A stretch of 64,000 nucleotides of DNA from Bacteroides sp. AN502(2024). Lineage in GTDB: Bacteria > Bacteroidota > Bacteroidia > Bacteroidales > Bacteroidaceae. The stretch spans positions 1,302,001 to 1,366,000 of the forward strand of contig NZ_JBGFSP010000003.1 in NCBI RefSeq assembly GCF_041227145.1. The letters run 5' to 3'. The position numbers and the translations under genes are program-made. The first letter of the stretch is position 1; every line of letters begins with the position of its first letter. Below are positions 1 through 9,305 of this stretch, piece after piece. The notes below the pieces were generated by a model. It did not search any database, had not been told where the DNA came from, and worked only from the letters and a program-made list of their open reading frames with translations.

Positions 1-1836
1 CCATCCCGGGGTTTGGTAATAATGTTCGTCGACCATCGGAACACCCAGTTTGTCCGCCAACTTCCACCCTTCCACGTAGTCTGTACCCTCATTGAACGGT
101 CCCACTGTTCCGACAACAATCATTTCTGGATATTTTTCTTTGATGGCATTGAAGATCATCGTGAAACGTTCTTCGAAAATATCAGTGATAAGATCTTCAT
201 TTCCGATACCTATGTATTTCAGGTTGAATGGTTTCGGATGACCCGCTTCGGCACGTACCTTTCCCCACTTAGTTTTCTTAGCGTCACCGTTTGCCCATTC
301 TATCAGATCAAGAATATCCTGAATATAAGCTCCCATTTCGCTCATCGGGATACCACCTTGCTGTCCTCCTCTCAAGTCACCATGACAGGCAGAGTTCTGA
401 CAAGGAACACCGGCCGCCAGCACTGGAAGCGGTTCCGCACCAATATCTTCGCAAAACTGGAAATATTCAAAATAACCCAGTCCCATACTTTGATGATACC
501 CCCAAAGGTTACGCTGTGCTTTTCTTGCTTCCAACGGGCCTATTGTATTTTTCCATTGATAAATGTTCTTCAAGCCATCACCGTGAGCCACACAGCCACC
601 AGGAAAACGGATAAAACGGGGATGAATGTCAGCCAACACTTGAGCCAAATCTTTGCGAACCCCATTCTTACGTCCTTTAAATGTATTTTGTGGGAATAGA
701 GAAATCATATCCAGATTCAATTCACCAACAGATTGAGGAATGATTTCGAGATGAGTGTCTGCAGTAGCTTTAGCAATTATCACTGCTTTATATGTTTTCC
801 ATTGGCGGGAAGATACTGTTAGAGAAGTTTCTCCACACACATTTCCTTTTCCATCTACCAAACGAACCTGCAATTTATTCGATTTACCTTGCGAAACCCG
901 GGCGAAGATGGAAAAATCATATTTCTCTCCGGTGTTCAGCGCGATGCCATCAAAACCTGTATTTTCTAATGCAGCTCCCGGTTGTTCTACATTCAACACG
1001 GCATAATGTGGGTTATTGAAATGAATAGGATCGCTAGTATCAATAGTGAAAGTGGTTTTCTCTCCTTTCAGTGTCCAGGAATGAGTACAGTTCCAGTTCT
1101 TATCTCCTTCCCTGTCCGAAGGGTCGTACTCGAAGGCACGGTTTTGGATAAGCTCCGCATAGAGCCCTCCGTCTGCCGAATAATTGATGTCTTCAAAAAA
1201 AGCGCCCAGCAGTACATCACTAATAGCTTTTGAGCCTTCCGGTTGTACAGTGACCGTTGCGTTTACAGGTTTCAAACCGGCAAAACGTTCTCCATCCTGT
1301 ACCGGACGCTCCCCGTGTAATGAGTTCCGATATTGATTCCAGCCATAATTTTTATCCAATCCATCCACTAAGGCCCAAGCTACCCGGTTGATATTCCCTT
1401 TCTGCTCTTCTCCGGTAACAATAGCTTTCACTCTTACTCCGTCAAAATCCTGTGTAGTACGGGGATATTTCTGACTGGTCCAATGGATTAAATCCTTGGA
1501 AGTAGCCTGGCCGTATCCATCACGGTCATTCAGTTTCCAGGTGCAAATCCATTCGCCATCAGGCGATTGTTTCAAATAAGGATCGAGCATTTTCTTCTGT
1601 GATCCCCAACGGCTATAATCGCACCGGAGATATCCGTAGTTCCTGCCAATTTCAAACCAGTTTTCTTTATCCGTACTCCAGGCAAAACGGAGTCCGCTGC
1701 GTCCGTCATCTCCGGAAGTTGCAAAAGAAAACAGATAAACCGAATCAGGTATACTCGTCATTTCTTTGATTGCAGCTAAAGTAATTTGTTGAAACGAGAA
1801 AAACAAGACAATTAAAAAGAGGGATAATTTTCTCAT
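1..1836 (-). CDS. GH51 alpha-L-arabinofuranosidase, 3' end beyond window
   Basis: The complement is open for 612 codons from the ATG at 1836 to the window edge. It starts with a signal peptide (MRKLSLFLIVLFFSFQQITLA). About 190 residues follow with repeated patterns such as GLRFAWSTDKENW and DLIHWTSQ, resembling part of a GH43-like beta-propeller. The GH51 catalytic region begins with LLGAFFEDINYSADGGLYAE and continues through IRFPGGCVAHGD to YIGIGNED, where Glu547 is the expected acid/base. The nucleophile lies past the edge, so catalysis cannot be fully checked. The family removes alpha-L-arabinofuranosyl groups from arabinan or arabinogalactan, here probably in the periplasm. It is the third gene of a leftward operon, 36 bp after the GH43 gene. 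The family call is firm; the N-terminal domain is inference. Confidence 0.9.
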   Translation of the reverse strand, partial: MRKLSLFLIVLFFSFQQITLAAIKEMTSIPDSVYLFSFATSGDDGRSGLRFAWSTDKENWFEIGRNYGYLRCDYSRWGSQKKMLDPYLKQSPDGEWICTWKLNDRDGYGQATSKDLIHWTSQKYPRTTQDFDGVRVKAIVTGEEQKGNINRVAWALVDGLDKNYGWNQYRNSLHGERPVQDGERFAGLKPVNATVTVQPEGSKAISDVLLGAFFEDINYSADGGLYAELIQNRAFEYDPSDREGDKNWNCTHSWTLKGEKTTFTIDTSDPIHFNNPHYAVLNVEQPGAALENTGFDGIALNTGEKYDFSIFARVSQGKSNKLQVRLVDGKGNVCGETSLTVSSRQWKTYKAVIIAKATADTHLEIIPQSVGELNLDMISLFPQNTFKGRKNGVRKDLAQVLADIHPRFIRFPGGCVAHGDGLKNIYQWKNTIGPLEARKAQRNLWGYHQSMGLGYFEYFQFCEDIGAEPLPVLAAGVPCQNSACHGDLRGGQQGGIPMSEMGAYIQDILDLIEWANGDAKKTKWGKVRAEAGHPKPFNLKYIGIGNEDLITDIFEERFTMIFNAIKEKYPEMIVVGTVGPFNEGTDYVEGWKLADKLGVPMVDEHYYQTPGW

Positions 1837-1872
1837 GATATATATAGCATTAAGATTATCAATCGCAAAGTT

Positions 1873-2844
1873 TTATAAACTTTCCGGTTTACCATATGCC
1901 TTGAAAAGACGTCGCAATTCTTTTTGAGTAATCGGAATAACAGTACCGTGACGTGGATGGAAATCCATGCTGACAGCATGATCAATCACTTTAAAGTGTT
2001 CCAGGTCGGTACTTTCCGTAAACTGGTATTTGCCTTTCATATACACATCGTACATCAAGATATATTTATCCGAACCAATCAATGGGAAAATGCCCGCACC
2101 TTCTACCGCATCCTCCGTCTGCTGCTTATAATCATCCGATTCTGCCCACTGCCCAGAGGTCAGAGAGGAAGTAGTCGCTTTTTTTATTCCATTTCCATTC
2201 CCTTCCGTTTTGTAGAACAAATGATAGAGTCCGTCTTTATAAACAATGTCGCCGTCAATACATGATTTTCCGTTTTTCGGAAGAAACAGTGGATTCGGCA
2301 CTCCTTCTATATCCGTAAAATCTTTGTTGGCATAGGCATAATAAATGATATCCGGACCATTGCCATACTGCATAGACCAGTAAACCATATACCTTCCAAC
2401 TTCCTTATCATAAATAGTTTGTGGCGCCCACACACGTTTAAGGTCTTCCTGATCTGGGTATTTCTTCTGGATATTCACGACATTGGAAGTCCAGTGTACA
2501 AGGTCTTTTGATTTCAAAAGTACCATGGCACGGTTAGAACTCCATCCATTTCCGGATACCATATCTGTAACCACCATATAAAATGTTTTCCCATCTTCAC
2601 AACGCAGAATATGGGGATCACGCACTCCTCCTGTCGAACTAATCACACGGGCATCAAGTACCGGCTGATTTCCATTCAAGGCTTTATAATTATATCCATC
2701 AAGACTAACAGCCATCCGGACTGCCTCTTCACTCATACGATTGCCGGTGAAGTAGACAAACAGGTAAGCAGATTGCTGGCAATACCCAGTCAGCACTCCT
2801 ACAAATAGGAATGCCATAAGGATGATATATCTCTTTTTATTCAT
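1873..2844 (-). CDS. GH43 family glycosidase, secreted
   Basis: A 323-residue protein with a signal peptide (about 1-23). The GH43 five-bladed propeller is recognisable from the catalytic base in GGVRDPHIL (Asp76), WAPQTIYD, the pKa-setting Asp197 in SCIDGDIVYKDG, and the acid in AVEGAGIF (Glu248). The family contains alpha-L-arabinofuranosidases, endo-arabinanases and beta-xylosidases; the sequence alone does not say which. There is no extra C-terminal beta-sandwich, so this is a short single-domain member. It lies 29 bp after the GH35 gene and 36 bp before the GH51 gene, so the three should be co-transcribed and act on the same arabinose/galactose-containing glycan (inference). Confidence 0.9.
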   Translation of the reverse strand: MNKKRYIILMAFLFVGVLTGYCQQSAYLFVYFTGNRMSEEAVRMAVSLDGYNYKALNGNQPVLDARVISSTGGVRDPHILRCEDGKTFYMVVTDMVSGNGWSSNRAMVLLKSKDLVHWTSNVVNIQKKYPDQEDLKRVWAPQTIYDKEVGRYMVYWSMQYGNGPDIIYYAYANKDFTDIEGVPNPLFLPKNGKSCIDGDIVYKDGLYHLFYKTEGNGNGIKKATTSSLTSGQWAESDDYKQQTEDAVEGAGIFPLIGSDKYILMYDVYMKGKYQFTESTDLEHFKVIDHAVSMDFHPRHGTVIPITQKELRRLFKAYGKPESL

Positions 2845-2873
2845 TTTATATTCAATATTTAGTGTATGATTAT

Positions 2874-5219
2874 TTATTGAAACACAGATTTGAAATCCGC
2901 CGGTTTCACATATACGCGATACTCCTTAATCATGCCCGGATAATTCTTTTCGGCACGGGGCAGATAGCGGAAACCGGTCACGTTTTCCACTTTGCTCAAG
3001 TCAATCACCAATTGATGAGGATAAGGAACGTTGTCCACTGTCATCCAGAAAGTGGATTCCTGCAAGTCGAATATCTTGTCGGCAGTACGGTTGCCACTAC
3101 GTGTTTCTTCACTATCGGCATAACGAATCTTCCAATGTTCGCGGGATACCGGCTTACCATCAGCTCCCAAGACATCAAGCTCTGCTATCGCTGCGATGTT
3201 ATCATTTGCTTGCGGAGCAAGTGCTTCCAGACAGAAATAACGTCCTTTCACCGGAGTGGCAAATCGTATCTCCTGCCAGCCGTTGCCTGGAGTGAAAGCC
3301 CCTTCGTGAGCCACTTTCTCACCCGCCAGTTTCAGCCTTTCTCCATCCTTGCGGTGTGTTTCGGGAGCTTTTTCACGAAGCACATCGAGAATTGGTTTCT
3401 TCAAACCTTTGATGGAAGCTTGGGTAGGACCTTTCAAATCCAGAACAAGAATTTCATTCTCTCCTTCTTTCAACCAGCAACCCGGCATAAAGAGAGTCTG
3501 CTGCGGACCGATCTCCCAAAAACGCCCCATTGCATGACCGTTCACCCAAACCATGCCTTTCCCCCATGTGCTCATATCCAGAAAAGTATCTCCTACTTTA
3601 TCCAATGTGAAGGTACTCTTGTAATAGGCAGGCATAGTCGGTAATATCTTTTCATCGCTGTATTTCTTATTTTTTATAAAGGAATAATCTACCGGGAAGT
3701 TATATACGGTCCAGTTTTTCAATTCCTTAGCCCGGTTACCCGCAATAAGTTCCACCTTTTCGGTTATTCCTTTGCGATCGTGGATGGATTTGTCAAAGTT
3801 AACACGACCCATTGCTTCCACAAGAATATCCAGTTGTGTACCTTTTTTCAGTGCAGGTAAGGTCGTTGTAAACTCTCCTTTACGACGGTCCAAACGTGCC
3901 AGGAGTTTACCGTCGGCATATATCTGCGCCCAATCGTGCACTTCCGTAATTTTCAAAGTGGTACCAGCAAGAGTAGTTTCAGTCAATGTGGTGCGATACA
4001 GAATCGTTCCCCATCCCTGATTGAATTGTTCCATCGGTTGAATATCCACCGTTTGTTTTGCCTCCGGCAGATTCGAGAAAAGCGGAGCCACTTGATGGAA
4101 GCGAAACTCGGGGATTTCAATAACAGGCAAAGCTGCGGGCACTTCAGGCAATGTCTCACCTGCCGGAAGATAGTTCTTCAACAAGTCACGAAGCAAGAAA
4201 AACTTGTCGGTGGTCCATCCGGATTCGCTAATCGGAGCATCATAATCGTATGAGCTGCACATAGCAGAGTAAGCCGGGTTATTCGCACCTCCCCAATGTC
4301 CGAAAGTCGTTCCTCCGTGAGTCATATAGAGACTGAAAGAGATGTCCCGGTCGAGCATATCCTTGATGCCCTGTACCATATCTTTTGCAGGACGTGTCTC
4401 ATGCTTGCGTCCCCAGTGGTCGAACCATCCGCTCCAGAACTCGCTACACATCAATGGAGTCTCAGGACGAAGCTCCTTGAGCTTTTTAAATTGCTGTTCG
4501 ATATTGGCACCCGTTCCGAAATTCACGGTCCAAATCAGGTCATCGAGCGCGTTATTGGTGAAGTTACTGCTCCAGTCACATTGAAACAGAGGTACATCGG
4601 TAAAACCGGATTCACGAACCAGGTCGCGCACGGCAGCAACATAAGGTTTGTCGATTCCATAAGAACCGTACTCATTCTCAACCTGCACCATGATGATGTT
4701 TCCCCCTTTATTCACTTGCAGCGGAGCCAGTTGCTTGCCTACTTCTTTCATAAAGATGCCTACTCGTTCCATATAATAAGGATCGAGCGTACGCAAGGCT
4801 ATATCTTTTTTCTTCAACAACCACCAGGGAAGTCCTCCCATCTCCCACTCCGCACATACATACGGACCGGGACGAACAATGACATACATACCGTGTTTCT
4901 GTGCCGCACGGCAGAAAGCAGCAATATCATTCTGACCGGAAAAATCGAACGTACCTTCTTCCTGTTCATGGATATTCCAGAAAATATAAATACAAATAGT
5001 ATTCATGCCTAATGCCTTGCACATCTCAATGCGATGCTCCCAATAAGCTTGCGGGATGCGGGTGTAGTGCAACTCGGCAGCCTTTACCACAAACGGTTTT
5101 CCATCCAGCAAGAATGTATTCTTGCCTACCTCAAACTTCCGTGCAGTAGTTTGCGCCTGTGCAGTACTAAAGAAAACAACTGTAAAAAGTACCAGTAAAG
5201 CAATCAATCTGTTTTTCAT
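2874..5219 (-). CDS. GH35 beta-galactosidase with C-terminal F5/8-type domain
   Basis: A 781-residue exported protein (signal peptide about 1-22). The TIM barrel spans about 30-350 with classic GH35 blocks: HYTRIPQAYWEHRI, RPGPYVCAEWEMGGLPWWLL, VQVENEYGSYG (acid/base Glu183) and PLMCSEFWSGWFDHWG (nucleophile Glu260). Beta-sandwich domains follow, with WVNGHAMGRFWEIGPQQTL near 560. The last ~140 residues resemble a discoidin/F5-8C-like carbohydrate-binding module. The family removes terminal beta-galactose, here probably from arabinogalactan or pectic galactan side chains. It is the first gene of the leftward GH35-GH43-GH51 operon, with a candidate -7 box upstream. Confidence 0.95.
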   Translation of the reverse strand: MKNRLIALLVLFTVVFFSTAQAQTTARKFEVGKNTFLLDGKPFVVKAAELHYTRIPQAYWEHRIEMCKALGMNTICIYIFWNIHEQEEGTFDFSGQNDIAAFCRAAQKHGMYVIVRPGPYVCAEWEMGGLPWWLLKKKDIALRTLDPYYMERVGIFMKEVGKQLAPLQVNKGGNIIMVQVENEYGSYGIDKPYVAAVRDLVRESGFTDVPLFQCDWSSNFTNNALDDLIWTVNFGTGANIEQQFKKLKELRPETPLMCSEFWSGWFDHWGRKHETRPAKDMVQGIKDMLDRDISFSLYMTHGGTTFGHWGGANNPAYSAMCSSYDYDAPISESGWTTDKFFLLRDLLKNYLPAGETLPEVPAALPVIEIPEFRFHQVAPLFSNLPEAKQTVDIQPMEQFNQGWGTILYRTTLTETTLAGTTLKITEVHDWAQIYADGKLLARLDRRKGEFTTTLPALKKGTQLDILVEAMGRVNFDKSIHDRKGITEKVELIAGNRAKELKNWTVYNFPVDYSFIKNKKYSDEKILPTMPAYYKSTFTLDKVGDTFLDMSTWGKGMVWVNGHAMGRFWEIGPQQTLFMPGCWLKEGENEILVLDLKGPTQASIKGLKKPILDVLREKAPETHRKDGERLKLAGEKVAHEGAFTPGNGWQEIRFATPVKGRYFCLEALAPQANDNIAAIAELDVLGADGKPVSREHWKIRYADSEETRSGNRTADKIFDLQESTFWMTVDNVPYPHQLVIDLSKVENVTGFRYLPRAEKNYPGMIKEYRVYVKPADFKSVFQ

Positions 5220-5254
5220 GGTTTATTCAAAAATAGAATTTTAATAGTATACGG

Positions 5255-5262
5255 CAAAGGTA
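5255..5262 (-). promoter_or_regulatory. Candidate -7 box for the GH35-GH43-GH51 operon
   Basis: The complement reads TACCTTTG, matching the Bacteroides TAnnTTTG -7 element, 36 bp upstream of the GH35 start. No clear TTTG -33 box is seen at the usual distance. Confidence 0.45.
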
Positions 5263-5310
5263 GGCGATTCACCTAAAAGGAGGGCATAATTATCATTCAA
5301 AAAGGGTTGG

Positions 5311-5354
5311 AAATAAAGCAAAATAGCACCGATTGACGCTATTTTGCTTTATTT
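5311..5354 (-). terminator. Long perfect hairpin, probable terminator
   Basis: AAATAAAGCAAAATAGC (5311-5327) is the exact reverse complement of 5338-5354, giving a 17-bp stem with a 10-nt loop. It sits just past the stop of the broken ATPase gene and upstream of the GH35 promoter, and should end leftward transcription from cdaA and the remnant. Confidence 0.7.
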
Positions 5355-5368
5355 CATTTACTCCACAG

Positions 5369-6204
5369 CTATTGTTTGGCTAACCAAAGGCTAAAGAACT
5401 TATCATAAACTTCATAATAATCCCGTTCTTTAGTTATAAAATCTTTATCTAAAAGTCCATTCACAGCAGACTTCACGGAACTCGGCGAAGCCAATCCATA
5501 CCGTTTGCAAAATGCCCCCGAATTAATTGCTCTTGCTTTCCCCTCTTTATTAATAGCGATAAAAACTTCTTTCTGTTTTTCCGGTAATTGGTATAACAGC
5601 TCAGCATAGGTATCCGCTGTAAAATTAATAATATAATCAATAGCCGCCTCGACCATTTCCATTCCACAAATTCCGTTATCAGGAGTTTTCAGGAAAAGCA
5701 TATTCATCACTTTCTGTAAATAAAAAGTTCCGTCAGCAAAACGATCATACAATATATCAACCACTTCCGGACACAGTATTTTATGATTTTCCCGGAAATG
5801 TCTGACAGCAAACTCCCTGTATTTATCTTTCGGAATAGGTGGAAGATTCATGATTGTTACACTTTGGCAAAACGGTCGGGAAGAAGAGGTGAAAATGCTT
5901 CCCATCAAATGCCGTTGCGATCCTGCAAATACAAAACGCGTATTGCTACAATACTAATGGCCGGATTAGTAATATCGCCCAAGCTGATAGACCAAGAGGG
6001 TGTTCCTGAAATATCATAAGATATCCCGGCTTGCAAAAAAGATATAGCATTAATGAAGAGTTCCCAAACCTTTCTTCCATGCGGCTTTAATTCCTCCAAA
6101 ATAGCCTTACCCAATTTATTGACCAAATCGCGCAAGGAACGTGTAGCATAAATATCCACAATAAAAGTATAAAAATGTCCATTGTTGTTTTTCCGGAAAT
6201 CAGT
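5369..6204 (-). pseudogene. AAA/P-loop ATPase remnant with internal deletion and frameshift
   Basis: Two pieces of one ATPase family are recognisable. The 5' piece (down to about 5955) reads TDFRKNNNGHFYTFIVDIYATRSL and ends ...GDITNPAIS. The 3' piece continues in another frame as NTRFVFAGSQRHLMGS, then FTSSSRPF, NLPPIPKDKYREFAVRHF and a winged-helix-like C-terminus ending VYDKFFSLWLAKQ. Intact relatives carry a Walker A segment before the first piece and about 40 residues with the Walker B Asp between the pieces. Both are missing, and the join changes frame near 5950. The 5' end is cut by, and slightly overlaps, the end of cdaA. An ATG inside the 3' piece gives a 179-residue open frame, but it lacks all nucleotide-binding motifs and is unlikely to be an ATPase. 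Confidence 0.85.
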
Positions 6205-6964
6205 TTTCTTTTGTCAACAAACTTTCCAGTTCTTCCGCATTCAGACGGAGGTAGAATTGTCCGCGATAGGCTACGGAGATACCTCCTGTTTCTTCTGAAA
6301 CAATAATGGCATGCGCATCCGATTGCTGTGAAATCCCCATCGCTGCGCGATGTCGCAAGCCAAGCTCCTTCGGTATGTTCAAATCATGGGACACAGGAAG
6401 AATGCATCCCGCCGCCTTGATACGTTTTTTGCTGATCACCATCGCCCCATCGTGCAACGGACTATTCTTAAAAAAGATATTCTCGATTAAACGCTGATTG
6501 ATTGCCGCATCAATCAATTCGCCCGTACGAACAATTTCATCCAAGGGAGTGTTATGCTCAATGACAATCAATGCTCCGACTTTTTGTTTCCCCATACTCA
6601 AACAGGCCATTACCACAGGCATGATATCATCATGCTTCAACGACTCGTTTTTCGATCCGCTAAAGAGACGGGCCAATGCACTGACATGCCGATGAGATCC
6701 TAAAGTCAAAAGGAAACGGCGGATCTCATCTTGAAAAAGCACAATCAATGCTATCACACCCACATTCATCAATGTGTCGAAAATAGAACCCAACAGTTTC
6801 ATTTCCAGCACTTGTGTCACCACTAGCCAGATCAGAATGAAAACCAGAATACCCGTGAATACCTTAATAGAACCGGAAGCTTTCATCAGTTTATAGGTAT
6901 AGTACAAAACAAAAGCCACCAGCAGAATATCGATAAAATCTTTTATGCCAAACTCAAAAAACAT
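6200..6964 (-). CDS. cdaA: Diadenylate cyclase CdaA (c-di-AMP synthase)
   Basis: 254 residues, the usual CdaA length. Three N-terminal membrane helices (about 12-28, 35-52, 62-78) anchor a cytoplasmic DAC domain. The DGA motif is at 172-174 (SPLHDGAMVI) and the RHR motif at 204-206 (GLRHRAAMG), followed by VSEETGGIS. It condenses two ATP into cyclic di-AMP, a messenger tied to cell-wall and ion homeostasis. It lies 11 bp after folP and is likely co-transcribed with it; murF is divergent on the other side of folP. The 3' end runs into the ATPase remnant. Confidence 0.95.
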   Translation of the reverse strand: MFFEFGIKDFIDILLVAFVLYYTYKLMKASGSIKVFTGILVFILIWLVVTQVLEMKLLGSIFDTLMNVGVIALIVLFQDEIRRFLLTLGSHRHVSALARLFSGSKNESLKHDDIMPVVMACLSMGKQKVGALIVIEHNTPLDEIVRTGELIDAAINQRLIENIFFKNSPLHDGAMVISKKRIKAAGCILPVSHDLNIPKELGLRHRAAMGISQQSDAHAIIVSEETGGISVAYRGQFYLRLNAEELESLLTKEN

Positions 6965-6975
6965 GCCCCCTCCTC

Positions 6976-7842
6976 TTATTTGTCATATCCGCTCTCTATT
7001 TTCAATTTCTCCGTGATCCGAACAGCTTCCACCGCCTCACGCACATCATGTACCCGCAGAATGTGCGCTCCTTTCATCAAGGCAACAGTATCCAATACGG
7101 TTGTCCCATTTAATGAATCTTGTGGGGTTCCTCCCAATAATTTATAAATCATTGATTTCCGCGAAACTCCCACTAAAACGGGAAGTTCGAAGATATGAAA
7201 CTCTTCCAGATGCGCCATCAGCTCATAATTATGCTCCAATGTCTTTCCGAACCCGAATCCTGGATCGAGAATGATATCTTTCACTCCCAAGTCGCGAAGT
7301 TGCTGTACCTTACGAGCGAAATACAGAAAAACATCTTTAATCAGGTTATCATAAGACGGTTCTTTCTGCATATTCTGGGGAGTTCCCTGCATATGCATCA
7401 TAATATAAGGTACTCCCAAGTTGGCGACTGTCTGAAACATCCGGTGATCCATTTCACCGGCAGCTATGTCATTAATAATAGCGACTCCATATTCTTTCAC
7501 ACATTCTTCCGCCACATCCGCCCGAAAAGTATCGACGGAAATAATAGCTTCGGGATGATTGCGATTCAGAATTTCCAAACCGGTGCGCAGTCTTCGCATC
7601 TCTTCTTCAGCAGAGATATTTTCAGCATTCGGGCGTGAAGAATAAGCTCCTATATCAATAATCGAAGCACCTTCATCAAGTATCTGCCGCGCCCGGGCAG
7701 CAATATCTTCTTCAGTCTGCATCCGACTGCCGGAATAAAAAGAATCAGGAGTAACATTCAAAATTCCCATCACCTGCGGAGTAGCAAGATCGAGCAACCG
7801 CCCTTTTACATTTATATAAATAGGAGATATAGATTTCATCAT
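6976..7842 (-). CDS. folP: Dihydropteroate synthase
   Basis: DHPS makes 7,8-dihydropteroate from dihydropterin pyrophosphate and p-aminobenzoate, and is the sulfonamide target. Visible landmarks are VMGILNVTPDSFYSG, GASIIDIGAYSSRP, the central MMHMQGTPQNMQ, the pterin-binding DPGFGFGKT and PVLVGVSRKSMI, and a C-terminal LRVHDVREAVEAVRI. The frame is open upstream to 7890, but the start at 7842 (MMKSISPIYINVKGR) fits the family better; 7839 is also possible. Length is then 288 residues. Transcribed leftward with cdaA 11 bp downstream, and divergent from murF. Confidence 0.95.
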   Translation of the reverse strand: MMKSISPIYINVKGRLLDLATPQVMGILNVTPDSFYSGSRMQTEEDIAARARQILDEGASIIDIGAYSSRPNAENISAEEEMRRLRTGLEILNRNHPEAIISVDTFRADVAEECVKEYGVAIINDIAAGEMDHRMFQTVANLGVPYIMMHMQGTPQNMQKEPSYDNLIKDVFLYFARKVQQLRDLGVKDIILDPGFGFGKTLEHNYELMAHLEEFHIFELPVLVGVSRKSMIYKLLGGTPQDSLNGTTVLDTVALMKGAHILRVHDVREAVEAVRITEKLKIESGYDK

Positions 7843-7957
7843 GGACAACATTCCTTTTAGATCGCCTACAAATGTAGACAAAAAAAGCAAGTATTCGTAC
7901 TAAAAAGAAGAAATAAACGTATATTTGCAAATTATAGGAGAATCCGAAAGAATAACC

Positions 7958-7965
7958 TATCTTTG
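7958..7965 (+). promoter_or_regulatory. Candidate -7 box for murF
   Basis: TATCTTTG matches the Bacteroides TAnnTTTG -7 element 26 bp before the murF ATG. The nearest TTTG (7924-7927) is too far upstream to be a normal -33 box. Confidence 0.5.
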
Positions 7966-7991
7966 CAACGTTTTAAATAAAAGATCAGGTT

Positions 7992-9290
7992 ATGAAACTT
8001 GCTGCTCTTTACCAGATTTTTCTGGATTGCCAATCAGTTACTACTGATAGCCGGAACTGCCCGGACGGTTCTTTGTTTATCGCCTTGAAAGGTGAGTCGT
8101 TCAACGGTAATGCATTTGCTAAGATAGCACTGGACTCCGGATGCGCATTTGCCATTATCGATGAGGCCGAATATGCCATAGAAGGCGATCAGCGATATAT
8201 ACTTGTAGACAACTGTCTGCAAACAATGCAGCAGCTTGCCAACTATCATCGCCGCCAACTCGGGACACGGGTAATCGGCATTACCGGAACCAACGGAAAG
8301 ACGACCACCAAAGAATTAATATCCAGCGTTCTCTGCCAAGCTCATAACGTGCTTTATACCTTAGGCAATCTCAACAATCACATCGGTGTGCCGACCACCC
8401 TGCTACGACTGAAGCCGGAACATGACCTTGCTGTCATAGAGATGGGCGCCAATCATCCGGGAGAAATCAAGTTTCTTTGCGAAATAGCCGAACCGGATTA
8501 TGGCATTATCACCAACGTAGGCAAGGCTCACTTGGAAGGATTCGGTTCTTTCGAAGGAGTGATCAAGACCAAAGGAGAATTGTATGATTTCCTTCGTAAG
8601 AGTACCGAGGCAACGACCTTCATCCATTATGACAACACCTATTTAATGAATATTGCACAAGGATTGAATTTGATTCCTTATGGAACAGAAGATGATCTCT
8701 ATGTCAACGGTCGGATTATCGGTAATTCACCTTATCTCGCTTTCGAGTGGAAAGCCGGAAAGGACGGTGAACGCCATCAGGTTCACACACAGTTAATCGG
8801 AGAATATAATTTCCCGAATGCCTTGGCTGCCATCACCCTCGGACGTTTCTTCGGAGTGGAAGCAAAGAAGATCGACGAAGCTTTGGAAGGGTATACACCA
8901 CAAAACAATCGTTCCCAACTTAAAAAGACCCAAGATAACACATTGATTATCGACGCATATAATGCAAACCCGACCAGTATGATGGCTGCCTTGCAAAACT
9001 TCCGGAACATGACAGCCCCTCACAAGATGCTCATAGTAGGAGATATGCGCGAACTAGGTGCTGAAAGCTCGGCCGAACATCAGAAAGTAGTTGATTACAT
9101 CAAAGAAAGTGGTTTTGAGAAAGTATGGCTCGTAGGAGAACAGTTTGCCGCAAGCGAACATTCTTTTAAAACTTACGCCAATGTGCAGGAAGTTATAAAG
9201 GAGCTGCAAGCTGACACACCCCAAGGATATACCATTCTTATCAAAGGCTCTAACGCGATCAGCCTTAGCTCGACGGTAGAGTATTTGTAA
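7992..9290 (+). CDS. murF: UDP-N-acetylmuramoyl-tripeptide--D-Ala-D-Ala ligase
   Basis: 432 residues. MurF adds the D-Ala-D-Ala dipeptide to UDP-MurNAc-tripeptide, the last cytoplasmic step of the peptidoglycan precursor. The N-terminal domain carries TDSRNCPDGSLFIALKGE. The ATP loop is GITGTNGKTTTKEL (about 96-109), followed by NLNNHIGVPTTLL and AVIEMGANHPGEI. The C-terminal Mur ligase domain has IDAYNANPTSM and LIVGDMRELG. Here murF stands alone outside the dcw cluster. Its 3' end faces the convergent VanZ-like gene across a palindromic repeat that could terminate both. Confidence 0.96.
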   Translation: MKLAALYQIFLDCQSVTTDSRNCPDGSLFIALKGESFNGNAFAKIALDSGCAFAIIDEAEYAIEGDQRYILVDNCLQTMQQLANYHRRQLGTRVIGITGTNGKTTTKELISSVLCQAHNVLYTLGNLNNHIGVPTTLLRLKPEHDLAVIEMGANHPGEIKFLCEIAEPDYGIITNVGKAHLEGFGSFEGVIKTKGELYDFLRKSTEATTFIHYDNTYLMNIAQGLNLIPYGTEDDLYVNGRIIGNSPYLAFEWKAGKDGERHQVHTQLIGEYNFPNALAAITLGRFFGVEAKKIDEALEGYTPQNNRSQLKKTQDNTLIIDAYNANPTSMMAALQNFRNMTAPHKMLIVGDMRELGAESSAEHQKVVDYIKESGFEKVWLVGEQFAASEHSFKTYANVQEVIKELQADTPQGYTILIKGSNAISLSSTVEYL

Positions 9291-9305
9291 ACGGAAAGAA
9301 CAACA

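Noticed and set aside
13..699. Long plus-strand open frames at the left edge
   Set aside because: They are antisense to the GH51 gene, which is open across the whole stretch on the complement with clear family motifs.
5369..5908. Intact small regulator gene
   Set aside because: The sequence matches the C-terminal part of a larger ATPase family, and the missing parts are partly visible upstream in another frame.
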